Below are positions 8,602 through 17,371 of a stretch of DNA of 64,000 nt, one piece after another. Below the pieces are notes generated by a model. The model saw nothing but the letters and a program-made list of their open reading frames with translations, ran no database searches and was not told the DNA's origin. The stretch's first letter is position 1. Each line of letters opens with the position of its first letter. The DNA lies in contig NZ_JAJOZB010000001.1 of the NCBI RefSeq assembly GCF_023701745.1, positions 2,796,501 through 2,860,500 of the forward strand, in the 5' to 3' direction. Made by a program: the position numbers and the translations under genes. Source of the stretch: Streptomyces sp. RKAG293. Lineage in GTDB: Bacteria > Actinomycetota > Actinomycetes > Streptomycetales > Streptomycetaceae.

Positions 8602-8709
8602 ACGCCCCGATGATTACCGGCAGGCCACCAGTGCGAAATCCGATCCCCCTGTCTCGCGCTCCCCTCTCGCCCACCCCGTGCTCCCTTACCGCTGCTCGGG
8701 CCCGCGTAC

Positions 8710-8715
8710 TAGGGT
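8710..8715 (+). promoter_or_regulatory. -10 box TAGGGT of the thiOSG promoter
   Basis: TAGGGT fits TANNNT, and a start point about 7-12 nt downstream would put the 5' end of the RNA just before the TPP riboswitch. A weak TTACCG sits 18 nt upstream (8686-8691) at -35 position. Confidence 0.45.
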
Positions 8716-8730
8716 GGCGGGGCTAACGCA

Positions 8731-8822
8731 CTCGCGGGAGCCCGGACGTACCGGGCTGAGAGGGCGGCTGACCGGCCGCCGACCGTACGAACCTGATCCG
8801 GGTCATGCCGGCGAAGGGAGGA
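8731..8822 (+). promoter_or_regulatory. TPP (thi-box) riboswitch upstream of thiO
   Basis: The leader contains the two invariant parts of the thiamine pyrophosphate aptamer: CTGAGA (8756-8761) in the pyrimidine sensor arm and ACCTGATCCGGGTCATGCC (8790-8808) followed by GGCGAAGGGAG. A GC-rich variable stem (GGCGGC/GCCGCC) separates them. The aptamer ends 12 nt before the thiO ATG, so it most likely sequesters the ribosome binding site GGGAGGAG when TPP is bound. This ties thiO-thiS-thiG expression to thiamine status. Confidence 0.93.
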
Positions 8823-8833
8823 GCGGGACACTC

Positions 8834-9990
8834 ATGCATCCATCTCGCCACCGCTACGACGTCCTGGTCGTGGGCGGCGGAATCATCGGACTCGTCACGG
8901 CCTGGCGCGCCGCGCAGCGCGGGCTGCGCACCGCGGTCGCCGACCCGGCGCCGGGCGGCGGCGCCGCACACGTCGCGGCCGGCATGCTGGCGGCCGTCAC
9001 CGAGCTGCAGTACGGCGAGCAGACGCTGCTCGACCTCAACCTCGCGTCGGCCCGCCGCTATCCGTCCTTCGCCGCCGAGCTGGAGGACGCCACCGGGCTG
9101 GGCCTCGGCTACCGGCGGTGCGGCACGCTCGCCGTCGCCCTGGACGCCGACGACCGCGCCGACCTGCGTGAACTGCACACCTTCCAGACGTCGCTGGGGC
9201 TGCGGTCCGAGTGGCTGTCCGGCCGGGAGTGCCGCCGGCTGGAGCCGATGCTGGCGCCCGGTGTGCGGGGCGGCCTGCGCGTCGACGGCGACCACCAGGT
9301 CGATCCGCGCCGGCTGGCCGCCGCGCTGCTGCGCGCGGCCGAACTCGCGGGTGTGGCACTGCACCGGAACTCCGTGACCCGGATCGAGACCGTCAGGGAC
9401 CACGCCACCGGCGCGGTGCTGGACGACGGCACCGTGCTCGCCGCCGAGCAGACCGTGCTCGCGGCGGGCAGCCGCAGCGGCGTTCTGCCGGGCATCCCCG
9501 AGCACGCCCTGCCGCCGGTCCGCCCGGTCAAGGGGCAGATCCTGCGGCTGCGCATCCCGCCCGGCTACGCGCCGTTCCTCTCCCGCACGGTGCGGGCCGT
9601 GGTGCGCGGCGGCCATGTCTATCTCGTGCCGCGCGAGAACGGCGAGCTCGTCGTGGGCGCGACCAGCGAGGAACTCGGCTGGGACACCACGGTCACCGCG
9701 GGCGGCGTCTACGAACTGCTGCGCGACGCCCACGAGCTGGTGCCGGGGCTCACCGAACTGCCGCTGGTCGAGACCCTCGCGGGGCTGCGCCCCGGCTCCC
9801 CCGACAACGCCCCGCTGCTCGGCCGCAGCGCGCTGCCCGGTCTGCTGCTGGCCACCGGCCACCACCGCAACGGTGTGCTGCTGACCCCGGTGACCGGCGA
9901 CATCATGGCCGAGCTGCTCACGACGGGTTCGGTGCCCGAGTCGGCCCGGCCCTTCTCCCCCGCACGCTTCACGCTTCAGGAGCAGCCCGC

Positions 9991-9994
<4 letters not shown>
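8834..9994 (+). CDS. thiO: Glycine oxidase ThiO
   Basis: This 386-residue flavoprotein of the DAO family oxidises glycine to dehydroglycine (iminoacetate), which ThiG uses to build the thiazole ring of thiamine. The FAD motif V-V-G-G-G-I-I-G-L lies at about residues 12-20. The C-terminal block L-R-P-G-S-P-D-N-A-P-L-L-G ending in A-T-G-H-H-R-N-G-V-L-L is characteristic of ThiO and provides substrate and flavin contacts. The ATG at 8834 follows GGGAGGAG and lies directly after the TPP aptamer. The stop codon overlaps the thiS start as ATGA, so the two are translationally coupled. Confidence 0.95.
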
Positions 9995-11026
<1,032 letters not shown>

Positions 11027-11037
11027 GCCCCGGCCCG

Positions 11038-11089
11038 CTCCAGCCGGCGGATCCGGGTCCCGTGCCGGGTTCCGGTCCGCCGCCTGGAG
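11038..11089 (+). terminator. Hairpin after thiG
   Basis: CTCCAG-C-CGGCGGA (from 11038) can pair with TCCGCCG-C-CTGGAG (ending 11089), leaving a GC-rich internal part. It starts 12 nt after the thiG stop. The downstream bases to 11186 hold no gene. Confidence 0.55.
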
Positions 11090-11186
11090 CGCTCCCACCG
11101 GGGCAGACGGTCACGGTTGCGTCCCGGATCGCTACGGGCGGGACACAGTACGGCCGTGTTCGGCGAGACGGGTCGGCGACGGCTCG

Positions 11187-11192
11187 TAGACT
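11187..11192 (+). promoter_or_regulatory. -10 box TAGACT, leaderless layout for the PASTA kinase
   Basis: TAGACT ends 8 nt before the GTG at 11201. No ribosome binding site is present, and homology of the kinase begins at this GTG, so a leaderless start is the best reading. Confidence 0.5.
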
Positions 11193-11200
11193 TCCGTGTC

Positions 11201-13192
11201 GTGGATACGACCCTGCAGGACCCCCTCGTCGGGCAGACGCTCGATGGCCGCTACCGGGTCGAGGCGCGCATCGCCGTCGGCGGTATGGCCACGGTCTACC
11301 GGGCTGTGGACACCCGCCTCGACCGTGTGCTCGCGCTGAAGGTGATGCACCCCGGGCTGGCGGCCGACGCCGGTTTCGTCGACCGCTTCATCCGTGAGGC
11401 CAAGGCGGTGGCCCGGCTGGCGCACCCGAATGTCGTCGGCGTGTACGACCAGGGCACGGACGGCACGTTCGTGTACCTGGCCATGGAGTACATCGCGGGC
11501 TGCACGCTGCGCGACGTACTGCGCGAGCGCGGCGCCCTGCAGCCACGTGCCGCACTGGACATCCTGGAGCCGGTGCTGGCCGCGCTCGGCGCCGCGCACC
11601 GGGCCGGGCTCATCCACCGGGACGTGAAGCCGGAGAACGTCCTGATCGGCGACGACGGCCGGGTGAAGGTCGTGGACTTCGGCCTGGTCCGGGCGGTCGA
11701 CACCAACACCAGCGTGACGACCGGCTCGGTGCTGGGGACGGTCTCGTACCTCGCGCCGGAGCAGATCGAGCACGGCACCATAGACCAGCGCACCGACGTG
11801 TACGCCTGCGGCGTGCTGCTGTACGAGATGCTGACCGGCGGGAAGCCGCACACCGGCGGCACGCCGATGCAGGTGATCTTCCATGTGCTGAACGAGGACA
11901 TCGCCCCGCCGTCCGAGGCCGTCCCCGGGCTGGCGCCCGTGCTGGACGCGCTGGTCGGCCGGGCCGCCGCGCGTGACCCGCAGCTGCGCCCCGCCGACGC
12001 CGTGGAGCTGCTCGCGCAGCTGCACACCACCCGTCAGGCGCTGAGCCAGGAGCAGCTGGACCTGGTGCCGCCGCGGGCGGTGCGGGACGCGCAGGAGCCG
12101 CAGGACGCCGTTCCGGGCACCGGCTGGCAGAAGGACTCGCACGGCGCGCCGGGCGGCGACGAGGAGCAGACCAGCGTCATCGCCCGGCCGGTCCTGCCGG
12201 CCGAGGAGGAGCTCAACCGCACGAGCGTTCTGCAGCTTCCGCCGCCGCTGCCGCCGGTGCCGGCCGGCTCGTCGGGACCGTCGGGACCGGCGGGACACCG
12301 TCCGCCCCGGCGCGGACCGCGGCGCGGTGTGCTCGCGGTGATCGTGGCGGCGCTGCTGATCCTCGGGGTCGGGGCCGGCGTCTGGTACATCAGCGACGGC
12401 CAGTTCACCAAGGTCCCGGCCGTCCTGGCGCTGCCGCAGGCGGACGCCCAGCAGCGGCTCGACCACGCGGGGCTGCACACGAAGGTCACCACGTCCTTCA
12501 GCCTCACCGTCCCCCGCGGCCAGGTGATCTCCACCGATCCCGGACCGGGCCGGCGCGTCCGCAACAACGCCGACGTCACGCTGACGGTGTCCAAGGGGCC
12601 GCAGGAGGTCCACGTTCCCGATGTCACCGGCAAGACGCTGGCCGTGGCGCAGGAGCAGATCAAGGGCGCGGCGCTGACGCCGGGCACGGTGACGCAGGAG
12701 TTCACGGAGGACGTGCCCAAGGGCGCCGTGATCTCCACGGACCCGCCGGCCGGTACGAAGCGCTCGCCGGACGCCGTCGTGTCGATCGTCGTCAGCAAGG
12801 GCGCCGCGGTGGACGTCCCCGACGTGATCGGGGACTCGGTCGCCGACGCCCAGCAGGCGCTGCAGGACGCCGGACTCACCGTCGTGCTCGCCCCGGAGAA
12901 GGTCTTCTCGGACGTGGCCGACAAGGACAAGGTGGCCCTCCAGACCCCCGGCAAGGGCGCCCAGGCGGGCGAGGGCGACACCGTCACGATCACGATCTCC
13001 CAGGGACAGCAGCTCTTCCCGGTGCCGGATGTGAAGGGCAGGAGCGCGGGCGAGGCCAAGCAGCTCCTCAAGGACGCCGGCTTCGACATCCGGGTGATGC
13101 ACGCGTTCTTCGGCGACACCGTGTTCAGCCAGTCGCCGGAGGGGGGCGGGCAGGCGCCCAAGGGCGCCACGATCACCGTGTGGGTGCGGTGA
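11201..13192 (+). CDS. PASTA-domain Ser/Thr protein kinase (PknB-like)
   Basis: This 663-residue receptor-type kinase has a catalytic domain at about residues 18-280, with glycine loop V-G-G-M-A-T-V-Y, Lys in L-A-L-K-V-M-H, H-R-D-V-K-P-E-N near 139, D-F-G and A-P-E. A Pro-rich acidic linker follows, then one transmembrane segment at about 375-397 and four extracellular PASTA repeats from about 402 to the end. PASTA domains bind peptidoglycan fragments or lipid II, so it probably senses cell-wall status. The frame is open upstream to 11117, but GTG 11201 is favoured by homology and the TAGACT box. The stop overlaps the endonuclease start as GTGA. Confidence 0.94.
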   Translation: MDTTLQDPLVGQTLDGRYRVEARIAVGGMATVYRAVDTRLDRVLALKVMHPGLAADAGFVDRFIREAKAVARLAHPNVVGVYDQGTDGTFVYLAMEYIAGCTLRDVLRERGALQPRAALDILEPVLAALGAAHRAGLIHRDVKPENVLIGDDGRVKVVDFGLVRAVDTNTSVTTGSVLGTVSYLAPEQIEHGTIDQRTDVYACGVLLYEMLTGGKPHTGGTPMQVIFHVLNEDIAPPSEAVPGLAPVLDALVGRAAARDPQLRPADAVELLAQLHTTRQALSQEQLDLVPPRAVRDAQEPQDAVPGTGWQKDSHGAPGGDEEQTSVIARPVLPAEEELNRTSVLQLPPPLPPVPAGSSGPSGPAGHRPPRRGPRRGVLAVIVAALLILGVGAGVWYISDGQFTKVPAVLALPQADAQQRLDHAGLHTKVTTSFSLTVPRGQVISTDPGPGRRVRNNADVTLTVSKGPQEVHVPDVTGKTLAVAQEQIKGAALTPGTVTQEFTEDVPKGAVISTDPPAGTKRSPDAVVSIVVSKGAAVDVPDVIGDSVADAQQALQDAGLTVVLAPEKVFSDVADKDKVALQTPGKGAQAGEGDTVTITISQGQQLFPVPDVKGRSAGEAKQLLKDAGFDIRVMHAFFGDTVFSQSPEGGGQAPKGATITVWVR

Positions 13193-14058
13193 ACCGCAAT
13201 CCCGTCGGCGGCCATGTGCACGTGGCGGGCGGCCTCGCGACCGTCGGGCTGGCCAACGCCGAGCGGCTGACGGCCGAGGCCGTCCAGGTCTTCGTGGCCA
13301 ACCCGCGCGGCTGGGCCACCCCGCCCGGCGATCCGCGGCAGGACGAGCTGTTCCGCGCGGGCCGCGCCGCCGGGTCGGTGCCCGCGTACGTCCACGCCCC
13401 GTACCTGATCAACTTCGGCTCGGACACCGCGGCGACGGTCGAGAAGTCGGTGGAGTCGCTGCGCCACTCGCTGCGCAGGGGCCGGGAGATCGGCGCGCTG
13501 GGCGTGGTGGTGCACACCGGGTCAGCGACGGGCGGGCGGCCCCGCTCGGCGGCTCTGGCACAGGTGCGGGAGCACATGCTGCCGCTGCTGGACGAGCTCA
13601 CGCACGACGACGACCCGTGGCTGCTGCTGGAGCCGACGGCGGGCCAGGGCGCCTCGCTCTGCTCGCTGATCGAGGACCTGGGCCCGTACGCCGACGCCCT
13701 GGACCGGCACCCGAAGCTGGGCGTCTGCCTCGACACCTGCCACGCCTTCGCGGCCGGGCACGACATGGCGGCGCCCGGCGGGATGAAGCTGCTGCTCGAC
13801 GAACTGGTGGACACCGTCGGCGAGGGGCGGCTGCGGCTGATCCACGCCAACGACTCCAAGGACGTGAGCGGCGCCCACAAGGACCGGCACGAGAACATCG
13901 GGGCCGGCCACATCGGCGCCGAACCGTTCCGCGAGCTGTTCCACCACCCCGCCACCGCCGGGGTCCCGCTGATCATCGAGACACCGGGCGGGCCCGAGGG
14001 CCATGCCGCGGACGTGGCGCTCCTGAAGGCGCTGAGGGACGGTCCGCAGGACGGATAA
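13189..14058 (+). CDS. nfo: Deoxyribonuclease IV (AP endonuclease family 2)
   Basis: This 289-residue TIM-barrel metallo-endonuclease acts in base-excision repair, cutting at abasic sites with a trinuclear zinc centre. Metal-ligand motifs are visible in order: H-V-H-V-A-G-G-L near the N terminus, H-A-P-Y-L, H-T-G-S, L-E-P, C-L-D-T-C-H-A-F-A-A-G-H-D, H-A-N-D-S-K, D-R-H-E-N-I-G-A-G-H-I-G and I-I-E-T-P. GTG 13189 overlaps the kinase stop codon (GTGA), giving translational coupling; GTG 13180 is an alternative giving three more residues. The pairing with a Ser/Thr kinase is probably only operonic. Confidence 0.9.
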   Translation: MNRNPVGGHVHVAGGLATVGLANAERLTAEAVQVFVANPRGWATPPGDPRQDELFRAGRAAGSVPAYVHAPYLINFGSDTAATVEKSVESLRHSLRRGREIGALGVVVHTGSATGGRPRSAALAQVREHMLPLLDELTHDDDPWLLLEPTAGQGASLCSLIEDLGPYADALDRHPKLGVCLDTCHAFAAGHDMAAPGGMKLLLDELVDTVGEGRLRLIHANDSKDVSGAHKDRHENIGAGHIGAEPFRELFHHPATAGVPLIIETPGGPEGHAADVALLKALRDGPQDG

Positions 14059-14071
14059 CCCCTTACGGGAG

Positions 14072-14086
14072 TACCCCACAGGGGTA
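14072..14086. terminator. Short hairpin between convergent genes
   Basis: TACCCC-ACA-GGGGTA is a perfect 6-bp inverted repeat lying between the convergent 3' ends at 14058 and 14103. It resembles a CsoR-type copper operator in sequence, but the position between two gene ends favours a terminator. Confidence 0.4.
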
Positions 14087-14102
14087 TACGGGCGACCGGC
14101 GG

Positions 14103-14717
14103 TCAGAGCTCCGGGCCGTCCCCCGGCTCCTCCTGGTAGGAGTAGCGCTGCTCCGACCAGGGGCTGCCGACGTTGTGATAGCCGCGCTCCTCCCAGAAGC
14201 CGCGGCGGTCGGCGGTCATGTACTCCACGCCCCTGACCCATTTGGGCCCCTTCCAGGCGTAGAGGTGCGGGACCACCAGCCGGGCCGGGAAACCGTGCTC
14301 CGCGGTCAGCGGTTCGCCGCCCTTGTGGGTGGCGAATATCGATTTGTCGTCGGAGAAGTCCTCGATCCGGAGATTCGAGCTGAAGCCGTACTCCGCCCAC
14401 ACCATGACGTGCGTGACGCCGGGCGCCGGGGGCGCGAGCCGCAGTACCGTCGCGGCGGAGACCCCGCCCCACTCCATGCCGACCATGCTGAACTTCGTCA
14501 CGCAGTGGAAGTCGGCCTTCACGATCGAGTACGGCAGCGCCGAGAACTCCTCGTGGTTCCAGCAGTGTTTGTCCCCGTCGGCCGTGTTCCCGAAGACCCG
14601 GAACTCCCACCGGTCCGGCTTGAAACGCGGCACGGGACCGTAGTGGGTGACCGGCCAGCCCCGTTGTAGCCGCTGCCCCGGGGGAAGCTCTCCCGCACGG
14701 CTTTCGGACTGACCCAT
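14103..14717 (-). CDS. Sulfite oxidase-like molybdopterin oxidoreductase
   Basis: This 204-residue protein consists of an oxidoreductase molybdopterin-binding domain (PF00174 type). The segment A-D-F-H-C-V-T-K-F-S carries the Cys that ligates molybdenum in this family. G-F-P-A-R-L-V-V-P-H-L-Y-A-W-K-G-P-K-W-V is a typical pterin-contact segment. It has no heme domain, no dimerisation domain and no Tat signal, so it is a small cytoplasmic relative (YuiH-like), and its physiological substrate is unknown. It faces nfo tail to tail and is divergent from the bacterioferritin gene. Confidence 0.88.
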   Translation of the reverse strand: MGQSESRAGELPPGQRLQRGWPVTHYGPVPRFKPDRWEFRVFGNTADGDKHCWNHEEFSALPYSIVKADFHCVTKFSMVGMEWGGVSAATVLRLAPPAPGVTHVMVWAEYGFSSNLRIEDFSDDKSIFATHKGGEPLTAEHGFPARLVVPHLYAWKGPKWVRGVEYMTADRRGFWEERGYHNVGSPWSEQRYSYQEEPGDGPEL

Positions 14718-14794
14718 GACTCCATGGTGACAGACCGGACCCAGTGCTTCTGACCGGGCTACGCCCGATTCGGGACCGCCGGTCCCCACCGGAT

Positions 14795-14810
14795 GTAAGC
14801 GTGCACTTAC
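14795..14810 (+). promoter_or_regulatory. Palindrome GTAAG-N6-CTTAC upstream of bacterioferritin
   Basis: The sequence GTAAGCGTGCACTTAC has 5-bp symmetric arms and lies 71 nt upstream of the bacterioferritin ATG. It does not match the IdeR/DmdR iron box. It could be an operator for an unknown regulator; this rests on symmetry and position only. Confidence 0.3.
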
Positions 14811-14880
14811 TGGATCAGCCGTGCCCGCAGTGCAAAGATGCGGCCATCTTGTCGATTCCCTTTGGAAGGACGGCGTTGCC

Positions 14881-15360
14881 ATGCAGGGCGACCCCGAGGT
14901 CATCGAGTTCCTCAACGAACAGCTGACCGCAGAGCTGACCGCGATCAACCAGTACTTCCTGCACGCGAAGATGCAGGAGAACTTCGGCTGGACGAAGCTC
15001 GCGAAATACACCCGCTCGGAATCCATCGACGAGATGAAGCACGCGGAACTGCTGACCGACCGCATCCTCTTCCTCGACGGCCTGCCGAACTACCAGCGGC
15101 TGTTCCATGTGCGGGTGGGCCAGACGGTCACCGAGATGTTCCAGGCCGACCGCCAGGTCGAGGTCGAGGCCATCGACCGCCTCAAGCGCGGCATCGAGGT
15201 CATGCGGACCAAGGGCGACATCACCTCGGCGAACATCTTCGAGTCGATCCTCGCCGACGAGGAACACCACATCGACTACCTCGACACCCAGCTCGAACTG
15301 GTGGAGAAGCTGGGCGAGCCGCTCTACATCGCCCAGCTCATCGAGCAACCGGAGAGCTGA
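14881..15360 (+). CDS. bfr: Bacterioferritin
   Basis: This 159-residue four-helix ferritin-like protein stores iron in a 24-subunit shell. Ferroxidase-type Glu/His residues are visible in L-T-A-E-L-T-A-I-N-Q-Y-F, R-S-E-S-I-D-E-M-K-H-A-E and A-D-E-E-H-H-I-D-Y. The Met of D-E-M-K-H is at the heme-ligand position (about 52). The ATG at 14881 follows GGAAGGA; the frame is open 60 nt upstream but without homology. Its electron donor gene for iron release lies convergently next to it. Confidence 0.95.
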   Translation: MQGDPEVIEFLNEQLTAELTAINQYFLHAKMQENFGWTKLAKYTRSESIDEMKHAELLTDRILFLDGLPNYQRLFHVRVGQTVTEMFQADRQVEVEAIDRLKRGIEVMRTKGDITSANIFESILADEEHHIDYLDTQLELVEKLGEPLYIAQLIEQPES

Positions 15361-15400
15361 CGCGGGCCGTAAGGGCCCGGCGCCCGGTCCCGGCGAAAGT

Positions 15401-15637
15401 TCAGGCCGCTTCGGCCATCGGCTCTTCGGTTGCGGCCAGCTGCGCGGCAGCCGGCTGGGCCGCCGGCGTCGCCGTACGGCCGAGCAGTGCCTGGATGCGC
15501 TTGACGCACGACCCGCAGTCGGTGCCGGCCTTGCAGGCCGAGGCGAGTTTGCGGGGGCTGCAGGCGCCGGAATCCGCGTGCTGCTTGACCTGCTGCTCGG
15601 TGATGCCGAAGCAAGAGCACACGTACACGCGGTTCAC
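15401..15637 (-). CDS. bfd: Bacterioferritin-associated ferredoxin (BFD-like [2Fe-2S])
   Basis: This 78-residue protein has four Cys in the BFD pattern, C-S-C near residues 7-9 and C-G-S-C near 41-44, which bind a [2Fe-2S] cluster. An Ala/Pro-rich tail of about 25 residues follows. BFD reduces bacterioferritin heme to release stored iron. The GTG at 15637 follows GAGAGGGG. An iron-box sequence lies 20 nt upstream, so the gene should be derepressed under iron limitation, matching an iron-mobilising role. It is convergent with bfr, separated by about 40 nt. Confidence 0.9.
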   Translation of the reverse strand: MNRVYVCSCFGITEQQVKQHADSGACSPRKLASACKAGTDCGSCVKRIQALLGRTATPAAQPAAAQLAATEEPMAEAA

Positions 15638-15656
15638 CCCTCTCGGGCGCCTGGGC

Positions 15657-15675
15657 TGAGGTTACCCTTACCTTA
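15657..15675 (-). promoter_or_regulatory. Iron box (IdeR/DmdR-type operator) of the bfd promoter
   Basis: On the minus strand the site reads TAAGGTAAGGGTAACCTCA. By my alignment it matches the iron-box consensus TTAGGTTAGGCTAACCTAA at 15 of 19 positions. It ends 20 nt before the bfd GTG start, a position fitting repression by iron-loaded DmdR1/IdeR. Confidence 0.75.
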
Positions 15676-15703
15676 CCCGGCGCGTCCGTAGGTGAAAAGC
15701 GGC

Positions 15704-15736
15704 AAGGGGCGCGGATCTGTGTGATCCGCGCCCCTT
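15704..15736 (-). terminator. Terminator of the DAHP synthase gene
   Basis: AAGGGGCGCGGATC (15704-15717) and its exact complement GATCCGCGCCCCTT (15723-15736) form a 14-bp stem with a 5-nt loop. It lies 28 nt downstream of the DAHP synthase stop and shields the bfd promoter from read-through. Confidence 0.85.
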
Positions 15737-15763
15737 GTGCCGTCTGCCGGCCGTCCGCCAGGA

Positions 15764-17125
<1,362 letters not shown>

Positions 17126-17198
17126 CGGGGTGACGACACGCGGAATCCGACGCCGCCCATTGGATGAGACGAGCCCCACGGCGCCGTCCACCGTGCGT

Positions 17199-17204
17199 TA
17201 GGGT
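17199..17204 (+). promoter_or_regulatory. -10 box TAGGGT of the trp leader, leaderless layout
   Basis: TAGGGT ends exactly 7 nt before the ATG of the Trp leader peptide (17212), with no Shine-Dalgarno between. The leader RNA would begin at or beside the AUG. Confidence 0.6.
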
Positions 17205-17211
17205 TCTGACC

Positions 17212-17283
17212 ATGTTCGCGCAACAGCACACCAACTGGTGGTGGCCCGCTCAACCGGCGGCCCACCTCATCGCGCGTACGTAA
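17212..17283 (+). CDS. trpL: Tryptophan leader peptide (attenuator)
   Basis: This 23-codon ORF, ATG 17212 to TAA 17281-17283, encodes M-F-A-Q-Q-H-T-N-W-W-W-P-A-Q-P-A-A-H-L-I-A-R-T. Three consecutive TGG codons stand at 17236-17244. A strong hairpin with a T-rich tail starts 13 nt after the stop. Tandem Trp codons just ahead of a terminator and a tryptophan gene is the classical attenuation layout: ribosome stalling at scarce tRNA-Trp favours an antiterminator. It appears to be translated from a leaderless mRNA. Confidence 0.92.
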   Translation: MFAQQHTNWWWPAQPAAHLIART

Positions 17284-17295
17284 CGACTCACCGCG

Positions 17296-17320
17296 AAGGC
17301 CGCCCAAGGGGCGGCCTTTT
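17296..17320 (+). terminator. trp attenuator terminator hairpin
   Basis: AAGGCCGCCC (17296-17305) pairs fully with GGGCGGCCTT (17309-17318) around a 3-nt loop. It is followed by TTCTGTTTT, an unusual T-rich run for this genome. It lies between the leader peptide and trpE. Confidence 0.9.
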
Positions 17321-17371
17321 CTGTTTTCCCGGCCGCTCCCTCCGTTGTCCCGATCATCGGAAGGACCCGCC

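Noticed and set aside
6106..8613. An 835-codon open frame on the plus strand
   Set aside because: It covers thiE, the DNA-binding gene and the FAD oxidoreductase on the other strand and has low-complexity composition.
14072..14086. CsoR-like copper operator TACCCC-ACA-GGGGTA
   Set aside because: It lies between two convergent gene ends, so there is no promoter for it to control; treated as a terminator hairpin.
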